DNA of 64,000 bases from Peteryoungia rhizophila (GCF_004912145.1 NZ_STGT01000003.1:907449-971448), one strand, 5' to 3'. Shown: positions 16,249 to 26,716, numbered from the stretch's first letter. Notes: generated by a model not told the origin, from the letters alone. Numbers and translations are program-made.

Positions 16249-16956
16249 TTACTGACGGACGACGATCTTCGCCTTGTTCGGCACACGCTCGTAAAGGTCG
16301 ATGATGTCCTGGTTCATCAGGCGCACGCAGCCCGACGAGACGGCCTTGCCGATGGAATTCCATTCCGGCGAGCCGTGCAGGCGGTAGAGCGTGTCCTCAC
16401 CATTCTTGAAGATGTAGAGCGCGCGGGCGCCGAGCGGATTGTCGATACCACCCGGCTTGCCGCCGTTGCGGACCGAATAGATCTCCAGTTCCGGCTGGCG
16501 GGCGATCATTTCGTCCGGCGGGGTCCATTTCGGCCACTTCTGGCGCCACTGGATGACGCCGGCGCCGCCCCAAGCAAAGCCGTCGCGGCCAATGCCGACG
16601 CCGTAGCGCATGGCGGTGCCGCCGCGCTCGACGAGATAGAGGAAGCGGTTCGGGGTATCGACGACGACCGTGCCGGGGGCCTCACCCGTGGGATCGATGA
16701 CCTGCTGGCGATAGAAACGCTCCGGAATCCGCCAGTAAGGCACGGCCGGAATGACGTAGCCGCCATCATAGACTTCGCCATACATGGCATCGAGTTCAGG
16801 CGTGCGGCCCTTCGGGGCAGCCGGAACAACCGGGCCATCGAGGCGAACGCCAGGGGGGAGCGGGCGGGAGGTCGTGCAGCTTGCGAGCAGCGAGGCAGCG
16901 CCGAGCCCTGTCAAAGACAGGAGCGAGCGGCGGGACAAGGGAGGCATGGAAGACAT
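16249..16956 (-). CDS. L,D-transpeptidase (YkuD domain) lipoprotein
   Basis: 235 residues from an ATG at 16956 (another at 16947 is possible). The N-terminus joins a twin-Arg stretch (SRRSLLSLTG) to a lipobox LLASC, suggesting a lipid-anchored periplasmic protein. The YkuD catalytic region has HGSPEW (His ~194) and SSGCVRLMNQD (Cys ~210), which forms 3-3 cross-links or attaches proteins to peptidoglycan. A close paralogue lies just upstream on the same strand, 158 bases away. Confidence 0.9.
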   Translation of the reverse strand: MSSMPPLSRRSLLSLTGLGAASLLASCTTSRPLPPGVRLDGPVVPAAPKGRTPELDAMYGEVYDGGYVIPAVPYWRIPERFYRQQVIDPTGEAPGTVVVDTPNRFLYLVERGGTAMRYGVGIGRDGFAWGGAGVIQWRQKWPKWTPPDEMIARQPELEIYSVRNGGKPGGIDNPLGARALYIFKNGEDTLYRLHGSPEWNSIGKAVSSGCVRLMNQDIIDLYERVPNKAKIVVRQ

Positions 16957-17068
16957 ATGGGTTACAAATTTCCTGTGGCAGCGCTGCGGATCAAGACGCT
17001 GGGAGGTGCGCTTTGTTCCGCGATGATGCGATGCAAACAGCAAAGGCTCAGTTAAAGCAACGGCGACC

Positions 17069-17092
17069 CCCTCTCACGTTTTGGAGAGAGGG
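17069..17092. terminator. Weak hairpin between the two L,D-transpeptidase genes
   Basis: CCCTCTC (17069-17075) and GAGAGGG (17086-17092) form a 7-bp stem 22 bases after the second gene's stop. There is no T-run, so it may only attenuate read-through. Confidence 0.35.
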
Positions 17093-17114
17093 CCATCGTC
17101 GCAAATGAGTGTCG

Positions 17115-17942
17115 CTAAATGACAACAATCGGGGTGTTGTCGGGCACGCGATCGAAGAGATCGATGACGTCCTGATTGAACATGCGCACGCAGCCCGACG
17201 AGGTGGCTTTGCCAACCGACTGCCAGTCGGGCGTGCCGTGGACGCGGTAGAGCGTATCCTTGCCGTTCTGGTAGATGTAGAGCGCCCGAGCACCGAGCGG
17301 ATTGTTGAGGCCGGCGACCAGGCCACCGCGCGCGGCGGAAACGGGGCGCAGGTTGGGATTGTTCTCGACCATGTCGTCCGTCGGCGTCCAGTGCGGCCAT
17401 TTCGCCTTGCGCTGGATGACACCACGGCCCGACCAAGCAAAACCGTCGCGGCCGAGACCGACGCCGTAGCGGACGGCCTTGCCGCCCGGCTGGACCAGAT
17501 AGAGGTAATGCGCCTTGGTATCGACGACGATGGTGCCGGGGGCCTCCACCGTCTGGTAGCTGACTTCCTGGCGCAGCATGTCCGAGCGGACCCGATCGAG
17601 CGGGATCGGCGAAAGCGTGTGGCCGTCGTCGACAACAAGGCCATAGATCGCGCGGTGCAGCGGATTGGTGACCGGCAGGCCATAGGTCTGGTGGAACTGG
17701 GTCTGGTAGAGGCTGCGCTTCTGTGGTGCCGTCTGGTCGGCGGCCGGCGGGGTACGGGCCGGGTCGTACCAGACGGGGGCGACCTCGTCCTGGAAGACGT
17801 CGATGTTCATACGGCTGGTATCGGTCATCAGGATGCAGCCCGAGAGTGAGCCCACAAGAGCCGTGCCGAGCCCGAGCGACAGAAGCCGCTTCGACAGGAG
17901 AGAGGCCGTGGCGGCCGGACCGGACGGGGAAGGCTTGGACAT
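17115..17942 (-). CDS. L,D-transpeptidase (YkuD domain) lipoprotein, second copy
   Basis: 275 residues from the ATG at 17942 (MSKPSPSGP); an upstream in-frame ATG at 17963 is an alternative. The signal ends in lipobox LSGC. The YkuD core matches the neighbouring gene closely (APGTIVVDTKAHYLYLV, GVGLGRDGFAWSGRGVIQ, NPLGARALYIYQNGKDTLYR) with HGTPDW (His ~235) and SSGCVRMFNQD (Cys ~251). It has an ~40-residue longer N-terminal region. Tandem paralogues suggest duplication with divergent substrates or conditions. Confidence 0.9.
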   Translation of the reverse strand: MSKPSPSGPAATASLLSKRLLSLGLGTALVGSLSGCILMTDTSRMNIDVFQDEVAPVWYDPARTPPAADQTAPQKRSLYQTQFHQTYGLPVTNPLHRAIYGLVVDDGHTLSPIPLDRVRSDMLRQEVSYQTVEAPGTIVVDTKAHYLYLVQPGGKAVRYGVGLGRDGFAWSGRGVIQRKAKWPHWTPTDDMVENNPNLRPVSAARGGLVAGLNNPLGARALYIYQNGKDTLYRVHGTPDWQSVGKATSSGCVRMFNQDVIDLFDRVPDNTPIVVI

Positions 17943-18241
17943 GCTGCACCGATTCACTGACATCAATGGCCGCACCCTGTCAGCCGCGGCTGGCGCGAAG
18001 CTTATGGCGGGGCGCCGATCCCGGTCATTGAGACCGGTGCGAGTCGAGGGGCACGGCTCGGCATGCCGCGCGCCTGTCAGAGCAAACCGACACCCGAGGA
18101 TTGCGACGAAAGTCGGACGTCACCTGGCAATCGTCAAATCCATACGACTTTTAGCAGTCCAACAATTAGCGTTTCATAACTTTTTAAGCGGCCAAGCGCA
18201 GAGTTGCTCATCATTTCACAACCGATCAGGGACAGACGCGC

Positions 18242-20464
18242 GTGCTCCAAAACATGAAAATCGGCAGTAAGATCTATCTGGGATTTGGGTCAGTTCTCGT
18301 CGTGCTCGGCGTAGTCGCCGGGGCCGGCGTCTATTCGAACCTCACCAACGAAGCATCGTTCAGCCAGTACCGGGAAAGCGCCAAGCAGACGAACGAGGCC
18401 GGCCGCATCCAGGCGAACATGCTGGAAGCACGTCTCGCCTTCCGCAAGTTTCGCGCCGAGCCAACGGAAGACCTGAAACAGGATGTCACGGCCCGTCTCG
18501 CGACGACCCAAGCTTCGGTCGACACGATGCTCGGTTACGATATGTCGCCCGCGGTGAAAACGACCGTCACCGGTTTCCATGGCTTGATCGGCACCTATGG
18601 CGACGGCTTCGAAAAAGTGGTGACGCTGCAAAACCAGCGCGAAGACATCGTCGACGGCACGCTCGACACGCTCGGTCCGAAAATGGCCGAGGAACTGGAC
18701 GCGATCAGCCAGACTGTAGAGGTCGCCCAGAATTCCGAGATGTCTGCGCTGGTCGAACGGCTCAAGTTTGAAGTCAGCAGCCTGCGGCTCGGAACCAGCA
18801 AATACCTGCTGCAAAACGGTGAAACCGCTTTCGAAAACGCGATGCATTTCGCCGACAAGGCGCGCGAGGAAGTGGCAACAATCAAGGCCTCCGCTAGCGA
18901 TCCTGCACTGCTCGCCACGCTGGAGACGCTGACAACAGACCTAGAAACGTATGAAGCGGCGATCCAGTCGGTGCATGACGTGATCACGAGCCGCAACCAG
19001 GTGATGAACGAAACGATGAATGTTGCGGGGGATACGCTCTCCACATCGGTGGAAGAGCTCAAGCTCGAGCTGAAGAAGGAACAGGATACACTCGGCCCGA
19101 GGATCCAGCAGACGATGCAGACCGCGGTTCTGGTCGGCAGCACGCTTGCCGCCATCGGCCTGGTCATGGCCGGCATCATCGCCTTCTTCATCGCCCGCAG
19201 CATCACCTTGCCGATCCGCCAGATCACCGGCGCGATGGGCGCGCTTGCAGACAACAAGCTCGACACGCAGATCCCCGGCCTTGCCCAGAAGAGCGAGATC
19301 GGCCTCATGGCGCGCGCCGTGGATGTCTTCAAGCAGAATGCCATCAAGATCCGCGATCTCGCGGCCCAAGAAGCGGCCCTGCAGGAGAAGAATGCCGACC
19401 TGCAGTCGAACATCGCGACCGTCGTCGATGCTGCGGTCGCCGGCGACTTTACCCGCCGCATCACCAAGCGCTACGACAATCCGGACCTCGACCGCTTCGC
19501 GGCGAACGTCAACACGCTGGTGGAATCCGTCGATTCCGGCATTGCCGAGACCGGCCGGGTCATCTCGTCGCTCGCCCAGGGCGATCTCACCGAAAGTATG
19601 GAGGGGCGTTATCAGGGCGTGTTTGCCGATCTCCAGGGCAATGTGAACGAAACCATGAAGAGCCTGCGGACGCTGATGCAGGAAGTCCGCCAGTCGGCTG
19701 ATGCGATCAACGGTGGCGCCGACGAAATCCGCCAGGCCTCGAACGACCTGTCGCGGCGCACGGAAACCCAGGCCGCCTCGCTCGAAGAGACCTCCTCTGC
19801 ACTCGAGGAAATAACGGTCGCGGTGAAGACGTCGACCGAGCGGGCGCAGGAGTCCAGCAAGATGGTGACGGAAGCGCGTCAGTTCGCGGAAGCCTCTTCC
19901 GGTGTCGTGGGCCAGGCAACGTCCGCCATGAGCCGGATCGAGCAGGCCTCGAAGGAGATCACCCAGATCATCAACGTGATCGATGAAATCGCCTTCCAGA
20001 CGAACCTTCTGGCCCTGAATGCCGGCGTTGAAGCCGCGAGAGCCGGCGAAGCGGGCAAGGGTTTTGCCGTCGTCGCCCAGGAAGTTCGCGAACTGGCCCA
20101 GCGTTCGGCAACGGCTGCCAAGGACATCAAGGCGCTGATCACCAAGTCGTCGCAGGAAGTGCAGACCGGTGTACAGCTCGTGAGCTCAACCGGCCAGGCG
20201 TTGAGCGACATCCAGGGCAAGGTCGTGGGGATTTCCAGCCAGGTCACCTCAATCGCGACAGCCGCTCAGGAGCAGTCGACCGGCCTCACCGAGGTCAACA
20301 TGGCCGTCAACCAGATGGACCAGATGACCCAGCAGAATGCCGCGATGGTGGAAGAAGCCGCTGCCAGTACCGCCAAGCTTGCCGAAGAAACGGCGCATCT
20401 GCGCTCGCTCGTTGCGCGCTTCAAGGTGCAGAGGGACGGCAACGCCCAGCGCTACGCCGCCTGA
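18242..20464 (+). CDS. Methyl-accepting chemotaxis protein
   Basis: 740 residues if the GTG at 18242 is used (AGGGA nine bases upstream); ATG 18254 is the alternative. TM1 is at ~11-30, a helical periplasmic sensor spans ~31-290, TM2 is at ~293-318, then a HAMP and a second HAMP-like segment ([29 protein letters not shown]). The signalling hairpin [24 protein letters not shown] sequence is intact, followed by [19 protein letters not shown]. No CheR-binding pentapeptide is seen at the C-terminus. It is isolated from any che operon. Confidence 0.95.
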   Translation: MLQNMKIGSKIYLGFGSVLVVLGVVAGAGVYSNLTNEASFSQYRESAKQTNEAGRIQANMLEARLAFRKFRAEPTEDLKQDVTARLATTQASVDTMLGYDMSPAVKTTVTGFHGLIGTYGDGFEKVVTLQNQREDIVDGTLDTLGPKMAEELDAISQTVEVAQNSEMSALVERLKFEVSSLRLGTSKYLLQNGETAFENAMHFADKAREEVATIKASASDPALLATLETLTTDLETYEAAIQSVHDVITSRNQVMNETMNVAGDTLSTSVEELKLELKKEQDTLGPRIQQTMQTAVLVGSTLAAIGLVMAGIIAFFIARSITLPIRQITGAMGALADNKLDTQIPGLAQKSEIGLMARAVDVFKQNAIKIRDLAAQEAALQEKNADLQSNIATVVDAAVAGDFTRRITKRYDNPDLDRFAANVNTLVESVDSGIAETGRVISSLAQGDLTESMEGRYQGVFADLQGNVNETMKSLRTLMQEVRQSADAINGGADEIRQASNDLSRRTETQAASLEETSSALEEITVAVKTSTERAQESSKMVTEARQFAEASSGVVGQATSAMSRIEQASKEITQIINVIDEIAFQTNLLALNAGVEAARAGEAGKGFAVVAQEVRELAQRSATAAKDIKALITKSSQEVQTGVQLVSSTGQALSDIQGKVVGISSQVTSIATAAQEQSTGLTEVNMAVNQMDQMTQQNAAMVEEAAASTAKLAEETAHLRSLVARFKVQRDGNAQRYAA

Positions 20465-20490
20465 CATCCGCGTTGCCTGTAAAAGATCAG

Positions 20491-20518
20491 CCCCCGGTCG
20501 CCCTGCGGCCGGGGGTTT
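20491..20518. terminator. Terminator after the chemotaxis receptor
   Basis: CCCCCGG (20491-20497) pairs with CCGGGGG (20509-20515) and is followed by TTTCT. It separates convergent genes. Confidence 0.75.
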
Positions 20519-20533
20519 CTCCTTGGGCAGCTC

Positions 20534-22144
20534 CTATTCGCCGACGGGTGCGCCTGCCGGCTTGTCTTCACCATGGCGGGGCAGGCGGATGTTGGGCAGC
20601 AGCAGCGCCGCGATCAGACCGATCACCATCATGCCGGACGCTGTGAGGAAGAGCGGCACGAAGGCGTCGGAATAGGCGTTGGCGACCAGCGCCCGGGCAG
20701 CCTCCGGCAGGGCGGCCAGACCCTCGGGGGTGAGGTTGCGGAAATCGACGCCGCCGGGCAGTGCGATCCGGACATGGGTGAGGCCGGAGCTGACGATGGC
20801 GCCATAGATCGAGATGGCGATCGCGGCGCCGCCCATGCGCGTCAGCGTCACAGTGCCGGTGGCGGCGCCCACATCGGCGCGGGAGGCGGCGTTCTGGACG
20901 CCGATGACGGGCACCTGTTGGCCGATGCCGACGCCGAAGCCCTGCAGCAGCATGACCAGCGCGATGAAGATCAAGGGCGTCCCGGCATGCATGAAGGAGA
21001 AGATGCCGAGACTGACGACACCCAGCGCTGCCGAGGCAATCGAGAAGGGCTTGTAGCGGCCGCTTTTCGCGATCAAGCGACCGGCGGCGATGGAGCCGAT
21101 GGCGATGCCGCCTGTTGTCGCGACGAAGAGCAGGCCGGCCATGGAGGGCGATAGGCCGGTCGTCGTCTGCAGGAAGAGCGCGATATAGTTGACCGAGCCA
21201 ATGCCGATCGCGCCCGAAACAATCGAGATGACCAGCAAGAGGTTGATGGTGGGTTTGGAGAAGAGCGAGAGCGGCACGACAGGTTCCGGTGCCCGGCGTT
21301 CGACGAGGACCCAGCCCGTGGCGCAGAGCGCACCGAAGGCGACGACCCCAAGGCTTTCCCAGGCGATCAGCGAGCCGAAGATCTGGCCGCTATCGGCCCA
21401 GAAGACGATGGAGGCGACGGCACCGGCGAGCAGGATCGCGCCGGCATAGTCGATCTTCGGCTTCCTGTTCGGCTTGCGGTAGGGCAGCAGGAAGGCGAGA
21501 CCGGCGAGGACGGCGATGCCGATCGGCAGGTTGACGAGAAAGATCGAGCGCCAGCCGAAGAGATCCGACAGCGTGCCGCCGAGCACGGGGCCGAGCGCGC
21601 CCGAGGCCATCAGCACGAGGCTGGAATAGCTCTGGTAGCGGGCGCGTTCGCGCGGCTCGAAAAGATCGGCATTGATCGAGAAGATCGAGACCATGATGCC
21701 GCCGCCACCGAGCGCCTGCAGCACGCGGGCGGCAATCAGCGTGTCCATGGAGACAGCGAGACCGCAAACGAGCGAGCCGATGGTGAAGATCGCGATCGCC
21801 GCCATGATCACGTATTTGCGGCCGAAGAGGTCTCCGAGCTTGCCATAGAGCGGCATGACGGCGCTGGTCGTCAGCAGATAGGCAGAGCCGACCCAGCCGA
21901 AGCGTTCCAGTTCGCCGAACTCGCCGACGATGGTCGGCAGTGCCGTCGAGACGATCTGGTTGTCGAGGGTTGCCATGAACATGGCCGACATCAACAGGAG
22001 ATAGACGAAGAGGCGGAGCCTCGGATCGGTGACCAGCGGCGTGTTGTCTGGGCTGGCAACCTCCCTGCCCGCGGCTGCAGGTGTGGGGTGCGGTTCGAAA
22101 CGGGGTTCCGGGCCGGAGGGGGCGGCCGTGCTGTGCTTGGTCAT
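20534..22144 (-). CDS. DHA2-type MFS drug exporter
   Basis: 536 residues from the ATG at 22144, preceded by AGGAGCCCCCGATCC. The sequence has about 14 hydrophobic helices, the MFS motif LYGKLGDLFGRKYVIMAAIA, the DHA2 hallmark LDNQIVSTALPTIVGEF and motif C-like LMASGALGPVLGGTLSDLFG. Such proteins are proton-coupled multidrug exporters. It is divergent from a MarR gene with an ATATGT/ACATAT operator between them, so drug-induced derepression is likely. Confidence 0.92.
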   Translation of the reverse strand: MTKHSTAAPSGPEPRFEPHPTPAAAGREVASPDNTPLVTDPRLRLFVYLLLMSAMFMATLDNQIVSTALPTIVGEFGELERFGWVGSAYLLTTSAVMPLYGKLGDLFGRKYVIMAAIAIFTIGSLVCGLAVSMDTLIAARVLQALGGGGIMVSIFSINADLFEPRERARYQSYSSLVLMASGALGPVLGGTLSDLFGWRSIFLVNLPIGIAVLAGLAFLLPYRKPNRKPKIDYAGAILLAGAVASIVFWADSGQIFGSLIAWESLGVVAFGALCATGWVLVERRAPEPVVPLSLFSKPTINLLLVISIVSGAIGIGSVNYIALFLQTTTGLSPSMAGLLFVATTGGIAIGSIAAGRLIAKSGRYKPFSIASAALGVVSLGIFSFMHAGTPLIFIALVMLLQGFGVGIGQQVPVIGVQNAASRADVGAATGTVTLTRMGGAAIAISIYGAIVSSGLTHVRIALPGGVDFRNLTPEGLAALPEAARALVANAYSDAFVPLFLTASGMMVIGLIAALLLPNIRLPRHGEDKPAGAPVGE

Positions 22145-22189
22145 GGATCGGGGGCTCCTGTCTGACCGCAAAATGTGCCTCTCGCATTT

Positions 22190-22208
22190 ATATGTCAATA
22201 GCACATAT
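22190..22208. promoter_or_regulatory. Inverted repeat ATATGT-N7-ACATAT
   Basis: A perfect 6-bp inverted repeat (22190-22195, 22203-22208) in the MFS/MarR divergent region. It is a candidate operator. Confidence 0.45.
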
Positions 22209-22265
22209 TTGCTGATGGCATCTATTTCGCTTTTCGCGGTCGGACGGCTCTGCTATTGTTTTGTC

Positions 22266-22817
22266 ATGACGTCTGCTTCGAACACCAAACCCGTGGCCCT
22301 TGGGCCTGAGAACCAATCCGAGACCACGCCCCTTTCGGGCGGAGCGCCGCTTGCCGCCATCGGCCAGGCGATGACACGCATGCGGCTGTTGATCGGCCGC
22401 CGTTTCATCGGACGCATGGCGCTCAGACGCATGGAGACGGGGCTCGAGCTCTCCGACATCGACGCCGTCGGCGTGATCAAGCGGATCGGCAGCCAGCAGG
22501 AAGTGACGGTGGGCACGATCGCCGAGCAACTGAGGATCGATCCGTCGCGCGGCAGTCGGATCGTGGCGGATCTGGTCAAGCAGGGACTGCTGGAGCGTGC
22601 CGCCTCTCAGGAGGACGGACGCCGCAGTCTGGTGCGCGTGACCGATGCTGGCCGCAAGGTGCTGGACGAGATCGAGGCGATCAAGCGGGAGACGATCAGG
22701 GAGGCCACGGCCGGATGGTCGGCCGAGGACGTGGAGGCGTTCGGGCGTCTCTACATGCGCTTCACGGAAGGGCTGGAGGCGCAGTTCGACCGCTTCGAAC
22801 AGGACGAAACCCGCTAG
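22266..22817 (+). CDS. MarR family transcriptional regulator
   Basis: 183 residues from the ATG at 22266. The winged helix is clear: LELSDIDAVGVIKRIGSQQE, VGTIAEQLRIDPSRGSRIVA, then the wing SQEDGRRSLVRVTDAGRKVL. An extended, probably disordered N-terminus of ~35 residues precedes it. The start lacks an obvious Shine-Dalgarno and a shorter start is possible. It is divergent from the MFS exporter gene and likely represses it. Confidence 0.85.
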   Translation: MTSASNTKPVALGPENQSETTPLSGGAPLAAIGQAMTRMRLLIGRRFIGRMALRRMETGLELSDIDAVGVIKRIGSQQEVTVGTIAEQLRIDPSRGSRIVADLVKQGLLERAASQEDGRRSLVRVTDAGRKVLDEIEAIKRETIREATAGWSAEDVEAFGRLYMRFTEGLEAQFDRFEQDETR

Positions 22818-22962
22818 GCGAAATCGGCAAGCCGTAGAATCGACCCGACCGGCATTCCCTCCCCCGAGAAAATGCCGGCCGGTCGTCATGGGACTGGTAT
22901 CCACCGCCCTTTCCGCTCCGCCAGGACAGGAAGGGTTTGCGTCCCACGCCGAAGGGAATGGT

Positions 22963-23166
22963 TCAGACGGGTTTCGGACCTTGCAGAGCGTTGTAGATCT
23001 TCTTGCCGAGAATGGCGGCAATCGGGATCGAGATCACCAGGCCCGCCACAAAGGCGGCTGCGATCTGCCAACCCTCACGCATATCGAGCGACAGAACCGC
23101 GATCACCGCCGCACCGCCGACGGCGCTGGCGACGAGAATGTAGAGGACTGCAGCGAGGCGAAGCAT
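22963..23166 (-). CDS. Small two-helix membrane protein
   Basis: 67 residues from the ATG at 23166, preceded by AGGAAAA. Two transmembrane helices (LAAVLYILVASAVGGAAVIA; IAAAFVAGLVISIPIAAILG) are followed by a short KKIYNALQG tail. Homologous small proteins in rhizobia are often mislabelled CTP synthetase; no such enzymatic motif is present. Function is unknown. Confidence 0.7.
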   Translation of the reverse strand: MLRLAAVLYILVASAVGGAAVIAVLSLDMREGWQIAAAFVAGLVISIPIAAILGKKIYNALQGPKPV

Positions 23167-23377
23167 CAGCGTTTTCCTTCGTGTTCCAAGTCTTTCGAGG
23201 ATCACCTTAGGCGCTTCGGGACGGGTTTCCTTGATCTGGCTCAAGTCCTTGGCGGAAACTCCATAGACGAAAGACGAAGTCGTTCATGCGCGGCGTTAAC
23301 ACTGTTTTAAGCCTTTTCTTGCCGCCCCTGCCCCGTTCGGCCAAGGTCCGGTTCAGGATTCGAACAGGAAGATCAGG

Positions 23378-24757
23378 ATGCCATCTCGACGCGCGGTCAT
23401 TGCCGGACTGGGCGGGCTGCTCGCCACGGCGAGCCTGCCCGGCGGCATCCGTGCCCCGCGGGCACAGACGCTCGCCATGGCGGAATTGCGCGGCGGGTTC
23501 GATGCGGCGGAGGCCGGCATCCTGCCCGGAACCGAGGACGACCAGAGCCGCAAGCTGCAGGATCTGATCGACCGGGCCGCGGCGGTCGGCCAGCCCGTCT
23601 TTCTTCCGGCCGGCACCTATGAAGTGGCCAATCTGGAGCTGCGCGACGGCAGTCGGCTGACCGGCGTTCCGGGCCTCACGCGGCTCGTCTATCGCGGCGA
23701 CGGGCATCTGATCGCAGCCCAGGACATCCGGCGGGTCAGCCTCTCGGGCATCACCTTCGACGGGGCCAATCGCTGGCTTGCGGACTACACGGAAGGACTT
23801 CTCGCCTTTCGCAGCGTCGACGAGGTGGTGATCGACGCCTGCGAGATCATCGGCAGCCGCAAATGCGGCGTCTATCTCGCACGCACCGGCGGCCGCATCG
23901 AAACAAGCCGGGTGACCGGGGCCGCAGAAGCCGGGATCTGGGCAATCGAGGGCCGCGCCTTCACCATTCGCAACAACCAGATCTTCGACTGCGGCAATGG
24001 CGGCATTCTCGTTCATCGCTGGACCAAGGGCGAGGACGGCAGCATCATATCAGGCAACCGGGTGGCAAGGATCGGCGCCACCAATGGCGGTACCGGGCAA
24101 TATGGCAACGGCATCAACGTCTTCCGGGCCGACAATGTACTCGTCTCCAGCAATCACGTCTCCGACTGCGCCTTTTCCGCCATCCGGGCCAATTCCGCCT
24201 CCAACATCACGATCAGCGGCAACCAGGCCTTCCGCTCCGGCGAGACCGCCATCTATGCCGAGTTCGAATTCGAGGGGGCGCTGATCGAGGGCAATGTCAT
24301 CGACGGGGCAGCGATCGGGATTTCCGTCGCCAATTTCGATCATGGCGGGCGGCTTTCGACGGTGAGCGGCAATATCGTACGCGGGATCGTCGACAAGGGG
24401 CCTTACGAGCCGACAGTGAGCGGCTTCGGTTTCGGCATTTCGGTCGAGGCTGACACGCTGGTGACCGGCAATCTGGTGGACGGGGCCGAAACGGCGGCAC
24501 TCGCCATCGGCTGGGGACCCTATCTGCGCAATGTCATTGTCAGCGACAACATCCTGCGTGGCAGCCCTCAAGGCATGCGCGTGAGCGTGGTGGAAGGATC
24601 GGGCGAGACCGTCATCCGCAACAATATCGTGGACGGGGCCACGGCTGGCGCGATCGTGGGCTATCGCTGGAACGACCGGATGGGCGACGCGCTCGAAGAC
24701 GGCGATACGTCAATGCCGCATCTGACGCTTTCCGGGAACCGGGTGGCCGGCGGCTGA
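23378..24757 (+). CDS. Tat-exported parallel beta-helix repeat protein (TIGR03808 type)
   Basis: 459 residues beginning MPSRRAVIAGLGGLLATASL, a twin-arginine signal. The rest is made of repeated N-x-(V/I)-x-(G/D) coils such as TIRNNQIFDCGNGGILVHRW, NITISGNQAFRSGETAIYAE and VIVSDNILRGSPQGMRVSVV, a right-handed parallel beta-helix of the pectin-lyase-like type. This matches TIGR03808, a rhizobial family of Tat-translocated repeat proteins with unknown substrate. FLPAGTYEVANLELRDGSRL near residue 75 is the usual cap of such helices. AACAGGAAGATCAGG precedes the ATG. Confidence 0.88.
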   Translation: MPSRRAVIAGLGGLLATASLPGGIRAPRAQTLAMAELRGGFDAAEAGILPGTEDDQSRKLQDLIDRAAAVGQPVFLPAGTYEVANLELRDGSRLTGVPGLTRLVYRGDGHLIAAQDIRRVSLSGITFDGANRWLADYTEGLLAFRSVDEVVIDACEIIGSRKCGVYLARTGGRIETSRVTGAAEAGIWAIEGRAFTIRNNQIFDCGNGGILVHRWTKGEDGSIISGNRVARIGATNGGTGQYGNGINVFRADNVLVSSNHVSDCAFSAIRANSASNITISGNQAFRSGETAIYAEFEFEGALIEGNVIDGAAIGISVANFDHGGRLSTVSGNIVRGIVDKGPYEPTVSGFGFGISVEADTLVTGNLVDGAETAALAIGWGPYLRNVIVSDNILRGSPQGMRVSVVEGSGETVIRNNIVDGATAGAIVGYRWNDRMGDALEDGDTSMPHLTLSGNRVAGG

Positions 24758-24883
24758 GCGCGCACAGGTGCGGAATGCAACCATTAAGCCTCCGGAAACC
24801 AACATAAGATCTTCCGAAATGTCGTAATTTCTATTTAAGCCCCACCTGATCTAATCTGCGTCAGTCAACATGACGCGGGTGCC

Positions 24884-26716
24884 ATGCTTCTACCCTTGCA
24901 GAACATCATTCTCGAGAAGATCGCGACAGGGCAGTCGTTGGCGGAGACTGTGGATTATCTGTGCCGCGAAGTGGAGACGATGAGGGACGATATCGTCTGC
25001 TCCGTCCTGCTGCTCGACGAGGAGCGGCGTCTGCGCCACCTGGCCGGTCCTTCGCTCCCGCTCGAATACACATCCGCGATCGACGGGATTGCCATCGGGC
25101 ACGGCGTCGGGTCTTGCGGCACCGCCGCCTATCACGGCGAACCGGTTTTGGTCGAGGACATCGACACCCACGAATATTGGCAGCCCTACAAGCAACTGGC
25201 CCTGCCGCTCGGGCTGAAAGCCTGCTGGTCGACGCCGGTCATCGGTTCCGGCAAAGTGCTGGGGACGTTTGCCTTCTACTACCGCACGACGCGGGGCCCC
25301 TCCGAGCAGGAGCGGCTGATCGTCAATGCCTGCGTGCATCTCTGCGCCATTGCCATCGAACGCGACCAGCGCATGCTGGAGCGGCGACGCATGGCCGATA
25401 CCGACGGGCTGACCGGCCTGCCCAACCGCAGCCGGTTCAACGAGGTGATAGCAGAAGTCTCCCGGCGCGAGCCCGACTGGGCCCTGATGCTTGTCGATCT
25501 CGACAATCTGAAGATGGTCAACGACACGTTCGGCCACGGCGCCGGTGACGATCTGATCCGGATCGTCGCGGAACGCATGAAGCAGGAAGCAGCCCCAGGC
25601 ATGGCCTTCCGTCTCGGTGGCGACGAATTTGCCGTGCTCGTGCCCTGCATCGCGACAACCGATCCGGCCGTGCTCGCAGACACGCTGATCGCCCGCATCA
25701 AGGAGCCGGCCGACTGCGCCGGGCACCTGATCTACCCGGCAGCGACACTGGGCGGCGCCCGGGCGGGGCTGGAACGAAGCCCGCAGCAGGTGCGGCAGAA
25801 TGCGGATTATGCGCTCTATCACGCCAAGGAACGGGCCCGCGGGCGCTACCTCGAATATCAGCCGGGCCTCGGCACCTCGATCGCCAAGCGTTTCCGCTCG
25901 GTGCAGGAGGTCGACCAGGCTTTGCGCGACGACCGCATCGACGCCCACTACCAGCCGATCATCGATCTCGCCACCGGGCGCATCATGGGCTTCGAATCGC
26001 TCTGCCGAATGAAGATGCCCGACGGGCGCCTGATTGCGGCCGCGCATTTTCACGAGGCCATGAAAGACGCCCATGTGGCGATCGAAATCACCGAGCGGAT
26101 GCTGGAACGCGTAGCTGCAGCCGCAAGCGACTGGAAACGCGAAGGGCTTTTGTTTTCGCGGGTCGGTCTGAACCTCACGGCAGCCGACTTTCACCGGGGC
26201 GGACTGACGCGGCGGATCGTCGACGCCTTTGAGCGGCTCGGGCTTCCAGCGGGCACGGTCGTCGCAGAGGTGACGGAATCCGTTTACATCGCGCAGAAGG
26301 ACAATGTCGTCGCCGAGGAGATCCAGGCGATGCGTGAGGCCGGCATCAAGGTGGCGCTCGACGATTTCGGCACCGGCTTCGCCTCGCTCACCCATCTGCT
26401 CACGGTCCCCGTCGACATCATCAAGATCGACAAGTGCTTCGTGCGGCGCCTGGCGGATGCCGGCAGCGGCAGCGTCATCACGCGGGGCCTGCTGGAAATC
26501 GCCAGGGGCCTCGGCATCTGGGTCGTGGCCGAGGGCATCGAAGAAGAGGCTCAGGCCGAGCATCTGCTTTCGCTGGATTGCAAGGCGGGCCAGGGCTATT
26601 TCTTCGCCCGCCCCATGGACCGGGACAGCGTGCGCGAGATGCTTGAAGTCAGCAATTTCCACCCGGAATGGGCACGGATCCTGCGCGAGCGACTGCTTCT
26701 CGACAAGGCCGGCTGA
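24884..26716 (+). CDS. GAF-GGDEF-EAL cyclic-di-GMP turnover protein
   Basis: 610 residues. A GAF domain (~10-160: GIAIGHGVGSCGTAAYHGEP, LKACWSTPVIGSGKVLGTFA) is followed by a GGDEF domain with an intact active site (TDGLTGLPNR; FRLGGDEFAVL) and an EAL domain. The EAL motif reads ESL, while the other catalytic elements are kept: VALDDFGTGFASL, KIDKCFVR, VVAEGIE, GQGYFFARP. It should be cytoplasmic, with a small-molecule-sensing GAF tuning synthesis or hydrolysis of c-di-GMP. It is a monocistronic unit. Confidence 0.92.
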   Translation: MLLPLQNIILEKIATGQSLAETVDYLCREVETMRDDIVCSVLLLDEERRLRHLAGPSLPLEYTSAIDGIAIGHGVGSCGTAAYHGEPVLVEDIDTHEYWQPYKQLALPLGLKACWSTPVIGSGKVLGTFAFYYRTTRGPSEQERLIVNACVHLCAIAIERDQRMLERRRMADTDGLTGLPNRSRFNEVIAEVSRREPDWALMLVDLDNLKMVNDTFGHGAGDDLIRIVAERMKQEAAPGMAFRLGGDEFAVLVPCIATTDPAVLADTLIARIKEPADCAGHLIYPAATLGGARAGLERSPQQVRQNADYALYHAKERARGRYLEYQPGLGTSIAKRFRSVQEVDQALRDDRIDAHYQPIIDLATGRIMGFESLCRMKMPDGRLIAAAHFHEAMKDAHVAIEITERMLERVAAAASDWKREGLLFSRVGLNLTAADFHRGGLTRRIVDAFERLGLPAGTVVAEVTESVYIAQKDNVVAEEIQAMREAGIKVALDDFGTGFASLTHLLTVPVDIIKIDKCFVRRLADAGSGSVITRGLLEIARGLGIWVVAEGIEEEAQAEHLLSLDCKAGQGYFFARPMDRDSVREMLEVSNFHPEWARILRERLLLDKAG

